Source of the DNA: Monomorium pharaonis
Lineage: Eukaryota; Arthropoda; Insecta; Hymenoptera; Formicidae
Assembly (NCBI RefSeq): GCF_013373865.1
Contig: NC_050476.1
Location: 1,316,826 to 1,380,825 of the forward strand
Reading direction: 5' to 3'
Length of the DNA stretch: 64,000 bases
Part shown: one piece after another, positions 12,648 to 24,960 of the stretch
Layout: each line of letters begins with the position of its first letter
Numbering within the stretch: position 1 is the stretch's first letter
Translations under genes and position numbers: made by a program
The notes under the pieces: generated by a model
The model's database searches: none
What the model was told of the DNA's origin: nothing
What the model saw: the letters and a program-made list of their open reading frames with translations, nothing else

Positions 12648-15427
12648 ACGGGCACGCATTCCGATAATCGTAACGATAAACGACCTTAATGCCGGACAGA
12701 TTCAGAATTCAGCCGACGTAGCCGAGGTCGGCCAAACATGTAATTGCGCTACCCTTATTTCCTACATTGATCAGGCGATATCGATCGTCGCACCGATTGC
12801 TACAAACGTATCTACGAGCTTCAACGACCGAAAGCACGTTTACCACGTTTTCGTATTTCGAAGGGCATTCGAAATTGCAAGTAAGGTACAGAGCATATGT
12901 CCAATTTGCAATTGTAAATTGTTGCGTGTCTTTGAAAGTCAATAAGAAAGAACGCTACGTCGCGTCTACAAATTAAAGCACAAAGTCCAAAAACTTACCG
13001 CTTAAATTATCGAACAAATGTAAATTCCGATTAATTCTAATTCTCGATCTTGACGACGAGAAAAATTCAAATTCTCTGATAATGAAAATAACTTATTTCT
13101 TTGTTGAATAATTTATTTTACAGAATTTTTCATCATCGATTTGGTTGTAGTTACATATTGTGCAATGATAGTACGAGTCATAAAACTTCTCATTATCTGC
13201 AAATAATATTACATTATATGTTTAATGATAATATTATTTTTTATATAATGTATATAATATTATATTATATATGTTATATCCGTTTTATAATATTATAATA
13301 TCAATTGCTAAATTATAATATTATTCAATGAGAAGAATGGAAACGGTGTGCAATAATATACAATTTTTTGTGAAATTTTTGCAACATCTATCGAAAATGG
13401 AAATTGATCGAAATTTATATCGGTATCGTTTCGGCGAAAAATGAAACACATTACGATTGTATCAACACCATTTACTTATCATGTTTATGTATCGAATTGC
13501 GTCTTATACCATTGTTAGCCTGTTGTATTGTTGTTACTACTGTGTTACGTACTTGATTAATCAACGTGCATCGGACGTTGCACTTTCGATCGTGATGCTT
13601 TGTTATGTAATCAGAATTGCTATCTTAAAATGTTGTCCAAGAAATCAGCGATTTGCTCAGTTTTACGTGACGACACACGTAATATTATTTCTTAAAAGCG
13701 ACGACATTTACATGACTTTCTACCTCTTGACACAGGCTCTTGACACAGGAATGACCGAAGACTTTACCGTCTCGACAAAGAAAAAGAAATTCGCTAAAAG
13801 AGATTTATCTTTTATAAACTTGCGAACGAGGAGGAGCTTCGCACGCGTCTCCTCGATGAGCAATCGTTCTCATTTCAATCGAACCAAACTTAATCTACGG
13901 GGAAATCTCGTAAGGATAAGTTTCGCTCGGTTGTGCCGTAATGAAGTACCGTTGCCAATACGGCAAATCTTAATCTTAAGTAGTGAAAGTGGTAGAAGAT
14001 ACATAAAAAAAGATTGTTAACGCCATCGGAATTACAAAATCTGTAAAATTGTCAACGTTACCCTCTAACGTTTCTACGAGTCCGTGCTCATACCAGTAAC
14101 ACAAAAATCACGAGGATCCTATTCAATCGACTGGTATCTTTACGCTCGGGTATCAATATCATTAGCTTTGAATCGCGTGAATCTGTATTTGCATCGCGTG
14201 ATCAACTGTTTCTTGGCCCGAATAAAAGATACGTTGTCATTTGTTTTGTTCATTTCTTTTCTTGCCACAAGCGCAGCATGCTCTCCAAATTAAATAAATT
14301 TTTCCAATTTTCACGTCCGACATTTCAACGGAAATCGCATTTCCTTGTCGCGCTCTAATGAGAGATTATCACCGAATTGCGTGCCGCGCGTCGCTTGCCG
14401 CTTGTGAGCTTTTTTTAGCAGAATAAATATTAATCGTTATTGTCATCGTATGGTTAAGGTTATTGCACATACAATAAGAAGTAGATTAAGCCCGATTGTA
14501 ACTCGTCGATGCATCTTTAATCGGCCACTTTTCACCAACGATTAGTTGGTCAAATTTAAGTCCATAGTTTAATCTTTAGCCGGACACAAAACTATCTCTC
14601 GAACGCGACGTTCAGGAAAGAAAGTAATAATGTTATATAAAGATCAAAATTGTTTAAACTACTTTGTTATATTCGTTTCCTCTCGAAATCGGATATATAG
14701 AGACAATTCTGTATAGGAGGCACCGTTGAATCGTAGACTGTAATTCGAACGGCATATTCGAGCGCGCGCTGTTTGCCACCTTCAATTGATATTTCGAGAC
14801 TTTTAAACATCTCTGCATAAAAAATTCCAAATTTCGGGTGTATATGTGTTCGCGACGCTCGACTCGCCCAGAAATGGGAGAATAACTTATTTATCTCTCC
14901 TTCCCGAGAAACTGGGACTAGAGGGAGACAGAAAATCGATTAAACTAAGGTTGATGTTAATCGATGTTAATAGAACCGGCCTTGCAACGCGCGCGGGACG
15001 GAATTCACCGACGATCGACCGAATTATATTAAACTATGAACCTTGATAAGAGATCGCCCGCGCGACCGGATGCCGAGCTTACTTTACCGTGTAAGAGACG
15101 TAAGGAGAGACGTAAGCCCCGACGTGTGAGGCTGAAGAAAGAAGAGACTAATACTGTTCGTGTGTACTTTGTTTATCACACCGCGCCATCCACTTTCGTA
15201 CCTCGCGCCCGCAACAGCCATCGCCTGTTTCCTCGTTACAACTCTGACTGCTATTATTTATCGTTACAACTCGATATCGCTGTGGAGTTACATACGTTAC
15301 TGTCGTTATTAACATAATTGCGTTACGTTGTCTCGTTAATTATATTCTGTTATGCGTTTCGCATTTTGCCGAAAGTCACTATATATTAATACACGATTAT
15401 ATGAAACGGATACATAAATACGTACAT

Positions 15428-15504
15428 GCATGCATACATACATACATACATACATACATACATACATACATACATACGTACATACATATGTACACGCGCA
15501 CGCA

Positions 15505-15554
<50 letters not shown>
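15428..15554 (+). repeat. Compound (CATA)n-(CA)n microsatellite
   Basis: A (CATA)n tract to about 15,477 is followed by short interruptions and then (CA)n at about 15,506-15,553. An AT-rich TATATAAA tract follows at 15,655-15,735. Confidence 0.92.
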
Positions 15555-15555
<1 letters not shown>

Positions 15556-15930
15556 ATGCACACTTACACGCAGTCGTAATAGGTATTATAGCTGGCATTA
15601 ATCGGCATCCTCCTTTGTGACCGACGCTGTAAAGTGACGCATCTGGCATGATTATAAATATATATACAGATATAAATATATAAATATATAAATATATATA
15701 TAGATATTATATAAATATAAACTATAAATATTATATATTGACTATATGTAAGGATAAGCAAGCAACATTTATCTCGGGTGAAATCACCTAGGATGTGTCG
15801 AGACATTTAAGATGATGCACAGGGTATAGATGAGAATCGTTGATATAATAACTGATGTCTATATTATAGATGTTTCTTTCGTTCCATCATCGGCCTCAAA
15901 CATACACACATACAGAGTTACACAACACCT

Positions 15931-15948
15931 AACACACACACACACACA

Positions 15949-15980
<32 letters not shown>
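15931..15980 (+). repeat. (CA)n microsatellite with one TA interruption
   Basis: About 25 CA units, interrupted once by CATACA near 15,953. Confidence 0.9.
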
Positions 15981-16960
15981 TTGAGACACGATCGCGAATC
16001 ACGAGTACGTACGATCGAAGTTTATTGTAGTAGATGTTTTTCAGAAATCCAATCTGATTCCGGGCGACGGCCAAGAATAATAGATGTCATCGGTGTGTGT
16101 TAGTCGCGCAACAACGTTCATCGATTCGCAATTCGAAAAGATGAGGAATTATATACACGTAACTCCGGCCGGTCGGTGCGGCCGGCGCATCCACCATCGC
16201 ACTACTAATTAATTGACTCTTCGATTAATCAAATTAACTAACTGATTGTAAATTGATCGCTATATTAAGGACTTTACTATTAAGTATAAATATTATATTA
16301 TACAGATATTATAAAAGTGTGGATTCGCTGTTGAACGTGTCGAATAAACAAAGCTAAAAAAGAAAAAAAGAAGACGACAAAAAATCCGAGAAGTTAAGTA
16401 AGCGAGTAAGAGAGCTTGGGCCGGGGAGATCTCGCCGGCCTCCGACATATTTTTTAATCGCTTCGAACCTCTATTATTCTACCTACTAATTAAACGTAAA
16501 ATGGTGTATCTACGTGTGCGTTCGAACGATCGGCCGATCCGTATCCGCGGATCCGCGCTCCTGTCAGCTTCCCCGTTTGTCGCCGCCGATCGGGTCGCGA
16601 TCGCTCGGGCAGTCGAGATGTGTTCTGTATCGAATTAAACGAATGTACTTCTCGAATATTCATCGCTCCTACCGAAATATCGCGGGATAGGGAAGGGTGA
16701 CGGATGGATGCTCGTCTCTATGGGCGATATTAGCTTAAGATGAATTAAAAGGAAAACATAAAAGAGAGAGAATCTCCCTTGCTCCCCCTTGCCGCCCGAT
16801 CCTAACGAAGCCCACGCAGATCTCCAACGGACGTTATTATTGGGTGCTCAGTGGATACCCGAGTATCCCGCAATATGTAAATCTGTATGTCTCTGCTCGT
16901 ACTACTACGATATTTTATGTGAAAAATGAATTGTTACAAAATACATTACTGATATAACAC

Positions 16961-18756
16961 CGAAAGAGAATGGTATTCTTTACCCGAAGGAAGCTGCTCT
17001 TCTCGGACGACAAGTGCCCTCGGCAGTCGTTCGGGGAAAACCGTACACGTTTCTCTATCCCTTTGTTGCAATGTCACATACGGCCTTCATATAACAAATT
17101 GTTATACGAAGGAGCGTAATGATGATTGATGACGCTGCGGGATATTCGGAGGTCCAGATATCCGATCGACGCTCAACGAGTATCGGCGTGTGTAGGTTAA
17201 TCTCCTTTTTTCTCTTTTTTCTTTTCCTAAGAAAAGCGAGATTCTTTTTTTTTGCCACGCACGTTGCGTACGATCGATCGAAAAAATAGACGGATTTCAA
17301 TCCTCGAATGAAGGTAGACGTCGCTCGCGGCAAGAATCTTTTTTTAGTGCACGGAAAAATCCGGCAGCCTCGCCCGTCGTTTTTCAACGAAATTAACGTT
17401 TCAATAAAACGAGCTAAAACTAGATTATTATTGAAGGCAACTAAAGAGAACAAAGTTGATGTGCACGTTTATTATTAAATTATTACTAAGCGTATAGCTG
17501 TGGATCCCCAAACTGCTGGATGATAGTTTTGCGTTTCACAGAAAAGTGAAGGAAATAAAAAAAGAGAATTAAGATACGAGGATGTGTTTTATTCGCTACG
17601 ATTAATGCTTCGCCTGGCACGACGACGACGAGCGTCTCGAATCGACAGGGCGGAAAAACAAAAGGAGCTCACAACTGGAGCAACCCCCGATCGTGAGATA
17701 AGGAGTTTTATTTTGCCGATTACCCTTTGTGATTTCGAGAAGTCGATCGAATCTCTCCTTCGATTTTGCGAATCGTCAGTCAATCGGGATTCGCGAAAGT
17801 CACGGAAAGCAACGATCAATCCGACCGAGCTCGTCGCAATCGCGCGCTCTTTGTGTTCGGAATCGGCTCTTTGAATTCTTACGACGGAGATTGTGGAAAT
17901 TAGATGTCGATCTAATCCATCGTTATCGTCGCGAAGAGAAATAAGCGCGGGGTAATTGCGAGGCGTCGTCTCGAGGGAAAAAGAGTAGATTTCGGATTAA
18001 GAGGGAAATGAGACGAACCTCGAGCAAAGTGGAAAAAAGTTGCTCGCCGCGAGAAAAATATATCCCTCGTGTAAATTTTAAATATATAAATTAATCCCGT
18101 GGAGGTAGACTCTTTTCCTTTTCTCTGAGCTCACCGTTGTCCGCGGCAACAGCAGTATGTGTCAGAAAACAAAGATAAATAAATTGATTCGTTAAACAAA
18201 CAGGATGTGTTTGTCATATTCAATCTCCCTCTCTGCTAAGCCCAGTGAAAGATTTATCGTTCGTTTATCGCGAGAAAAATTATCAAAATTCAGAAATTGA
18301 ACATTTAATTCGTGAATCTTGAGTCATTGCGTTTTACGGACACAAATTAAATTACATCAATTTAATTAATTCTGTAATTGACTTTGATTTTGAATTCCTG
18401 AAATGGGCATATAAAAAGTGAGATCATTTCATGTAACTCTAATACGCGAAATAATACGCGAAATGATTTTCCAGATATATTTCTGTTGGGAAGGAGAATG
18501 ACTAGCAAAAATTGAAGAACTAGCGGAATAAACAATAGATACGACAGCGTCATCTTTTGCAGCCTCGCAGATGAAAAGACGTGCTGTTTGGGCGTGAAAT
18601 TGACACAGTGGCGACATCTTCCAGAAGCATTTCTAATTAAAGAACCTCAAATTGGAACGTGAAGTACCTCGCGTCAGGAAGCTTCCTAACCAAAAAAGTA
18701 GGACGCACGAGAAAGTGTCGGCTCATTACGGGCTTTGGATTCCAAGTTAATTCGCA
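16961..18756. other. Intergenic region between TDG and PSMD6
   Basis: No gene supported. It contains poly-T stretches, GAAA-rich stretches and an AT-rich segment at about 18,160-18,640. The last ~150 bases probably include the PSMD6 5' leader and core promoter, but no unambiguous TATA or Inr element stands out. Confidence 0.5.
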
Positions 18757-20676
18757 ATGCCGCTGGAGAATCTGGAGGAGGAGGGTTTGGAGAAGAACCC
18801 AAACTTGGAACTGGCGCAGACGAAGTTCCTGCTGGGTCTTCGCGAGCACGCTGACGATGCCCATCTGAAGACCAAACTCCTAGACGCAATCAAAGCCGAT
18901 AGTGAGACTGCATCTTTTTTTTTTCAACTATTTATCACGTTATTTCCGAGAGTTCGACGCAATTTCCGACAACGTCACTTAATTTACCTGAGACATTGAG
19001 TCTCGCTGCTTCCACTTCTTTTATCTCGATTGCTGCATACGTCATCTGTCATTGCACAAAACCTAACCTCTGCTATAAATTAATTTATTAATTTTTAGTA
19101 TAACTTTTGTTTTAAAAGAAAACATAAAAAGATGGCTTTTTTCATTAGACATGGCTCCGTTTTACGAAGAGGTTTGCAACGACCTGAATTGGCCAGTGGA
19201 TGAGCCACTGCTTGCAACGATGAAGGCACATAATGCAGAACAGTTAAAGAAACTCGACGATTCCATCGAGGATGCTGAGAAAAACTTAGGCGAGATGGAA
19301 GTTCGGGAGGCCAATTTAAAGAAATCTGAATACCTCTGTCGAATAGGGGACAAGGAAGGTGCAATCTCAGCATTTAGGAAAACCTATGATAAGACAGTAT
19401 CGTTAGGGCACAGATTAGATATTGTATTTCATAATATTAGGATCGGCTTGTTCTATTTGGATCACGATCACATCACCAGAAATATTGAGAAAGCTAAAAG
19501 GTTGGTAAGAACGAAAAGAAGATATTAAGTTTGACATGAGCTACACTAAAATGTTTTTTTTAATCACTTTAAATTTATATTAGAGATACAAATTATTCGA
19601 ATATGAATCAGATAAGACAAAGATTTGAATTTCCAAACTATTCGAAATTTTTAAATATGAATCATACATATGTGCTCTAAGATTTTTACATTTCTAATAT
19701 TTATTTTATTTTAAACAAGTAAGTTTAGTTACAAAGGAGATATTTTTTAATGTCGATTATTATATATTTTAGGATAATATATTTTGTTTTTCCTACTTCA
19801 CAGTTTGATAGAAGAAGGTGGCGATTGGGACAGACGGAATCGTTTGAAGGTTTATCAAGGAGTATATTGCATAGCGGTTCGTAATTTCAAAGAGGCTGCA
19901 AACTTCTTTTTAGACACAATTAGCACATTTACGAGTTACGAACTTATGGACTACAACACGTTCGTGAGATACACAGTATACTTAAGCATGATAAGTCTGC
20001 CGCGAAACGAACTGAGAGACAAAATCATTAAGGGATCCGAGATACTAGAGGTACTGCACAGTAACCAAGACGTCAAGGATTACTTATTCTCGTTGTACAA
20101 TTGTCATTATGCGGATTTTTTCAAGAATCTTGGTAAGTTTTAAAGACATAATTAAGTGTAAATTCTGAGATTACATTCTGCAATTGTCGAAATTATTGTT
20201 TCAGCGCACGTGGAAGGATTGCTGCGTCGGGATTACTTAATATTTCCTCACTATCGATATTACGTTCGGGAGATGCGAATTCTCGCTTACACGCAACTAT
20301 TGGAATCCTACCGATCTTTAACCCTTCAGTATATGGCTGAGGCATTTGGCGTCACGGTGGAATATATTGATCAGTAAGTGATTGTTAATTTTTATTTAAT
20401 TTATTGTATTAATAATCTCAATATAATTATTTAATTGAAATTATGAAATTATATACTGTTTACAGAGAAATTTTCTAACGCACTCAAACATGTTTTTGCA
20501 GGGAACTGTCGCGTTTCATAGCAGCGGGCCGATTACATTGCAAAGTCGATCGAGTCGGAGGTGTGGTCGAAACGAATCGGCCAGACAGCAAGAATTGGCA
20601 ATATCAGGCAATGGTGAAGCAGGGGGATCTTCTACTCAACAGGGTGCAAAAATTATCGCGCGTTATTAATATTTAA
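18757..20676 (+). CDS. PSMD6: 26S proteasome non-ATPase regulatory subunit 6 (Rpn7)
   Basis: Exons 18757-18901, 19149-19500, 19804-20132, 20205-20373 and 20502-20676 join in phase to a 389-aa protein, the same length as human PSMD6. It is a lid subunit of the 19S regulatory particle that helps hold the lid together and place the deubiquitinase; it acts in cytosol and nucleus in ATP-dependent ubiquitin-protein degradation. Family signatures include EYLCRIGDKEGA, FRKTYDKTVSLGHRLDIVF, IEEGGDWDRRNRLKVYQG and STFTSYELMDY. The C-terminal PCI domain (roughly residues 195-365) ends in ELSRFIAAGRLHCKVDRV, and the extreme C-terminus QKLSRVINI is typical. The N-terminal half forms the helical solenoid. 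The start is the ATG giving MPLENLEEEGL, which matches the family. Introns are small and have GT-AG ends. Nothing unusual. Confidence 0.97.
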
Positions 20677-21340
20677 TTTTTCGTATATATTTATATAATC
20701 AGAGAGATTATATGCTATTGTGAATGAAAAAGCGATCAAGACTAATCACATGTGTCTATTATATATCTATTTTAAAGAGTCTGTATATCACAAGTTTTAG
20801 CTGAAATTTTGTAACAAAGAAAGCTAAAAGTGTCAGTTTGATTTTGTAAACAAGATACACGAATATTCCCTTTGCGGAATATGTAATCTAATTTATTTAC
20901 ATTTTACTTTTGCCTCCTAAACTCCCTACCGCTGAGATTAGTGCTTGGTTTATCGCAGTGATTTGTTATTTTTAAAAAGTAGAATGATATCTGTACTGTC
21001 CTTTGTGCAAGATCAAAACAGACCTGATTATTGATCTAACGTCAGTTATTACAAGTTCACGATAGGAAGAGCATAGATAATTCACTTGGTACGTATTTTT
21101 CTATCACAATTGAAAAATATTAATTTTTTAAGTGTCTTTATAAACATACTCTACATCGATAATCATAAATACTTATAGTACATAATGAAGAATCATGATG
21201 GTTATCCAAATATTTTTCTGTTTTCGGGAAATGAAATTTCGTGATTTTAATGAGAGTAAATTTCACTGGTGTATCGGTTTCTTACAATTTTACTTTATTA
21301 CTATTAGACATATCTCTCGATTTCATTGCGTGATTATAAG
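20677..21340. other. PSMD6 3' flank / spacer
   Basis: AT-rich sequence with no coding signal. It should include the PSMD6 3' UTR and any promoter for the small candidate gene that follows. No canonical AATAAA was noticed here. Confidence 0.4.
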
Positions 21341-21752
21341 ATGGAAGAGAAAATGGAAGTTGAAAATATACAAGAAAGGGAAGAATTTCAGATACAGACT
21401 CCAAGAAAGCGATTTTATAAATGTAAGAAATGTGGACACAAGTCTGCTATCATCACCATGTAAGTTAACAGAATCAAGAACTACTATATGGAATGCAGCA
21501 GATTGCATTTTTTGTGAGAAGCTATTGTACATCGAAATCCGTGAGAAGCTATTGTACATCGATTTTTCTTTGGGTATTATCCTTTCATATGTTTTCAGGA
21601 ATTATTATAAAAAGCAGGCAACAGTCACCTGCATCTTTACACATTGTGGCGGAAAATTTTATTATTCGATTAAAGCTGAGGATAAGTTTGTAGATGTCTA
21701 CAAGAAGTATATATCTGAGGTTATACATGTATATAAATATTCATTTATATAA
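21341..21752 (+). CDS. Hypothetical 90-aa zinc-ribbon-like protein (two exons)
   Basis: Proposed exons are 21341-21459 and 21599-21752. The donor is AT|GTAAGT, the acceptor GTTTTCAG|GA, and the junction rebuilds one Met codon. The product has an acidic N-terminus (MEEKMEVENIQEREE), a basic stretch PRKRFYK, a Cys pair C28-x2-C31-G, a second cluster C51-x4-C56-G with His55, and a Lys/Tyr-rich tail. The CxxCG spacing suggests one zinc-binding ribbon, but I recognise no family. An in-frame TAG at 21305 precedes the first ATG. AATAAA at 22,004-22,009 could serve as its poly(A) signal. The frame is also open through the intron, so an unspliced reading is possible, as is a chance ORF. The intron carries a 22-bp direct duplication (copies starting near 21,511 and 21,541). 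Confidence 0.4.
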
Positions 21753-22551
21753 ATCTGAATTTTAAAAGTTTTGGTGAAATGAATTTACCAGATACTCCTT
21801 TGTTAAGTATTACATTTAAAGCCATTTCTCGTGTCATTTCATTCAAAATACAATATATCTTTTAATTCAAATTATAAAAAATTTTTTTCTCAAAATGATT
21901 TGTTATTTTATTTGTTATTTCAGCTTTAGAACTATAACTGAATGATACTCAAATTGTATATAGTACATAAGGACATGCAAGAATGGAGATTGTGTAATTA
22001 TATAATAAAACTGTAGTATAAAACAACTCTGATAAAAATATATTATTAAAATATTTACTGAAAATTTTTCTCAATTGATTATTTTTCAATAAAATTCATT
22101 CGGATTTAGTGAAATACGTGAAATTTATTAAACTTTATTATAATTCACTAAAATGTATTAAAATTGATTAAATTTATGCATTTAGATTCATTTTGTACAT
22201 TATTTTTCGCATTATTATTCGCATAATATATTTTAAACATTTATTTTACACGCATTTTATTCACATTTAGCGTACTTATTCAATAAGTTTATTGAAACTC
22301 CGATAATATATAAAATAATAATATATTCAAACTCCTAGATTTAAAATGTATTGTAAAAAAGACATCATTCTAAAGTCTTTGTTTGGAATGCGCGCAAAAA
22401 TAGGTTATCCTCCCACTCGATCACACTCGATAAAACACCTTTCTACTTTGAACGAAGCTTTCGATATCAAACATACCTATTATGTATATGATAATGATAT
22501 CGCGTCAATATCCACCCATATCCACCTGTCGGGGACGCCTCGAGAAACGTA
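21753..22551. other. AT-rich intergenic DNA
   Basis: Very AT-rich, with many short ATTAAA/TTTATT motifs and runs of GAAATTTATTAAA-like sequence near 22,110-22,180. No gene seen. Confidence 0.4.
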
Positions 22552-22797
22552 GCAGGAAAGAGGACCCTGAGAGCCGTCATCGCGTCGTTTTAATCCATCA
22601 GCGCCTCTATGTGCACAAAATGTGCACATTGAACTATGTAGTCAAATATCTATGAATCTCGTAGGTAATGTGTATGACTTTTTGGATTTCTTTTATGCTA
22701 TATCTACGTTTATTTGGTTTTATTTCATGCTATTCCCGTCAAATTTACAAATATATGCATTCATATTTTAAATCCGTTTTATGCAAATGTGCAATAC
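22552..22797 (+). repeat. Dispersed repeat, copy 1 (inverted relative to the copy at 43.7 kb)
   Basis: From AAAGAGGACCCTGAG through CATCAGCGCCTCTATGTGCAC to ATGCAAATGTGCAATAC this matches the reverse complement of about 43,662-43,955, with scattered substitutions and small indels. No transposase or reverse-transcriptase sequence is visible, so its class is unknown. The two copies lie on either side of the satellite array. Confidence 0.75.
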
Positions 22798-22820
22798 TGA
22801 CACTGTACAGATATAGCAAG

Positions 22821-23051
22821 CCCTGGTGAAAATGTAAAATCGGAGCGTAAGTCGAATGTAAAGGGAGAGTAATAGAAGCGTTAACAAACATTCTACGAAG
22901 CGTAAATTGGAACAATAAAATGTAAAAGAAGTGTTAACGCTTCTTTTATATTTTATTGTTCCAATTTACGTTTCGTAGAATGTTTGTTAACGCTTCTATT
23001 ACTTTCCCTTTACATTCGACTTAACGCTCTGATTTTACATTTTCACCAGGG
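22821..23051. mobile_element. Foldback / MITE-like element
   Basis: The left end CCCTGGTGAAAATGTAAAAT is matched by the right end ATTTTACATTTTCACCAGGG. Complementarity continues almost to the centre near 22,936 (AAGAAGTGTTAACGCTTCTT), so nearly all of the ~231 bp forms a single hairpin with few mismatches. It codes for nothing and looks like a non-autonomous DNA transposon or foldback element. No clear target-site duplication flanks it. Confidence 0.8.
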
Positions 23052-23342
23052 AGGAACAGAATCAATATTTTATCTCGTATCACGTTTATCACATATCATT
23101 TTGTTCTACATATATATGATAAAAATTCATTCACAAAACTCTGGGAGCGAATTGCTTTACTTCTGTTTAGTGTGCCTTGACGTGCGATTCTTAGCGCTTT
23201 TTTCGGATTTCGTTTCGTAACGTCACGCAACATACCACTGTCTTAAGTTTTAATTGTAAATTTTTTTTCACGTGAACGAAAATAGTGATTGAATAGGATT
23301 CCTCGAAAATCGCATTCGGCCTATTTGATTTTAAGTGCAAAC

Positions 23343-23579
23343 GCTTGTCCAAAGTTTTTTCCGTCATCGAAAAAAAGCGAGGCTTCCGCTTCGATGCTTC
23401 GGATAATCGCTTCTCGGAAATCGTTGAGGCTCCGGGATGCTTGTCCGAAGTTTTTTCTGTCGTCAAAAAAAAGCGAGGCGCCACTCAGGCGCCAGTCCCC
23501 TCGACGAATTCCGAGAAACGATTACCCGAAGCATCGAAGCGGAAACTTCTCGGAAATCGTCCCCTCCACGATTTCCGAG
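23343..23579. repeat. Nested inverted and direct repeats
   Basis: A 41-bp direct repeat begins GCTTGTCC at 23,343 and again at 23,439. Interleaved with it, arms of ~46 bp at 23,384-23,429 and 23,498-23,544 are inverted copies with about five differences. A smaller hairpin (CTCGGAAATCGT / ACGATTTCCGAG) ends the block at 23,579. This looks like a GC-richer foldback element; no coding content. Confidence 0.7.
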
Positions 23580-23827
23580 CCTAACGGTTATCTTTTCTTT
23601 TTCGCCAAATCCCCGAGTCGCCCGACTCACGGTAGCCAATCAGCTACTAGCTCCGCCTACTATTTTCTCCTTCCCTCTTTCAAACGCTTCGACGACTCCG
23701 CGCGGACCGGGCTCAGTTGCATGACGAGAGGGGGTCGGTGCGTCAGTTGTGTCGCGAAGCTTCGGGAGTGAACATGTACGCTGCTCGTCTATCGAAAAAG
23801 AATATCGCGATCGCCTCGTGTGTGTGT

Positions 23828-23877
23828 GGTGTGGTGTGGTGTGGTGTGGTGTGGTGTGGTGTGGTGTGGTGTGGTGT
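23828..23877 (+). repeat. (GGTGT)n minisatellite
   Basis: About ten perfect 5-bp units, strongly G/T strand-biased. The neighbouring ATG-initiated frame reads through it as a Val/Cys/Trp/Gly repeat, which is not a credible protein. Confidence 0.93.
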
Positions 23878-23891
23878 GTGAAGTGCATCGT

Positions 23892-23987
23892 CGTTGCCTT
23901 CCTCGCTGCTTCAGGATTATCTTCGCCGTTGCCTTCCTCGCTGCTTTAGGACCACTTTCGCCGTTGCCTCCGTCTCTGCTTCAGGAC
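23892..23987 (+). repeat. 35-bp tandem repeat, about 2.7 copies
   Basis: Units beginning CGTTGCC start at 23,892, 23,927 and 23,962; each contains CTGCTT.AGGA. The copies differ by a few substitutions. Confidence 0.8.
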
Positions 23988-24462
23988 GATCGCTGTGGAC
24001 CGCTGCAAACGAACATAGTAAGTACATTATATTTTAGTAATACTTTTGCCTGCCCGTCCACAGCGCACCATTATCTAGTTATCTAGTACATTATACTCCA
24101 ACAGATAGTTGAAAAATTTTTTTACTCGCATACTCTCGATCTTAAAATTTTACAATCGCAATCATGCGAGTAACAAAATCTTTCGATTATTTGATGGGAT
24201 ATAATGTTCTAGATAATGACGCATGGCCCCGGGGTACATGTTTTACTAACAGTTTCGTCAATCTATTATTTTTCAACATTTATTTTTCCGACCGTCGGCA
24301 CCGCATTCGCGAGAAGCGTAAAGTGCAAAGTTATTAAAGTTTCCATCATTATTCTTACGACAGTTTTCGCTAGTTTTTACATAGCTCCGACTATTTCCAT
24401 TTGTTTTAATAAATAATTTTATTAATTAATTATTTTTCAAAATTTTTTTTTTTTTACCGTTA

Positions 24463-24960
24463 GCACAGTAAAACTGTCGTAAGAATAATGATCGAATCTG
24501 TTTGCACCTCATATCTGCTGAATGCAGTGACAGAAGTCGGAAAGGAAAATTGTTAAAAAATAATTAATTGACGGAATTGTTATTAAAACGCATGAAACAG
24601 GTCGAAACTGTGCGAGAATTATTGAACTGTAAAAAAGTGATCGAAACTGTTTGCACTTCACGCGTCTCGCGAATACTGTGCCGACGGTAAAAGTAAAAAA
24701 ATGTTAAAGAATAATTAATTAACCAAATTATTATTAAAACGCATAGAAATGGTCGGGGCTGTGTGAGAACCAGCGAAAACTGTCATAAAAATAATGTTTA
24801 ATAACAATTCCGTCAATGAATTATTTTTCAACATTTTTTTATTCCGACCGTCGGCACCGCATTCGCGAGAGGTGAAGTGCAAACAATTTCGATTATTTTT
24901 TAACAGTTCTCAATAGTTCTCGCATAGTTCCGACTTATTCCATGCGTTTTAATAACAATT
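24463..24960. repeat. Array-edge segment, left copy
   Basis: This ~500-bp variant block (with ACTTCACGCGTCTCGCGAAT and ACCAGCGAAAACTGTCAT) is more diverged from the core units. It recurs at the right edge (about 42,892-43,374), and part of it recurs inside the array from 38,709. Confidence 0.8.

Larger units (their letters stand above)
11614..16960 (+). other. 3' untranslated/intergenic region after TDG, microsatellite-rich
   Basis: No credible coding region. It holds pyrimidine runs and CATCC repeats (about 11,665-11,745), several CA/CATA microsatellites, AT palindromes near 13,220-13,310 and a duplicated CTCTTGACACAGG motif near 13,735. AATAAA at 16,343-16,348 is one candidate polyadenylation signal. 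How much of this belongs to the TDG mRNA cannot be told from sequence alone. Confidence 0.5.

Noticed and set aside
13457..14020. 187-codon + strand open frame in the TDG 3' region
   Set aside because: Starts at a non-ATG codon in AT-rich DNA, has no domain and no conserved-looking segments. Likely chance.
15336..16074. Frames of Cys-Val or Thr-His repeats
   Set aside because: Direct products of the (CA)n and (CATA)n microsatellites.
23749..23949. 66-codon frame rich in Val/Cys/Trp/Gly
   Set aside because: Mostly translation of the (GGTGT)n minisatellite.
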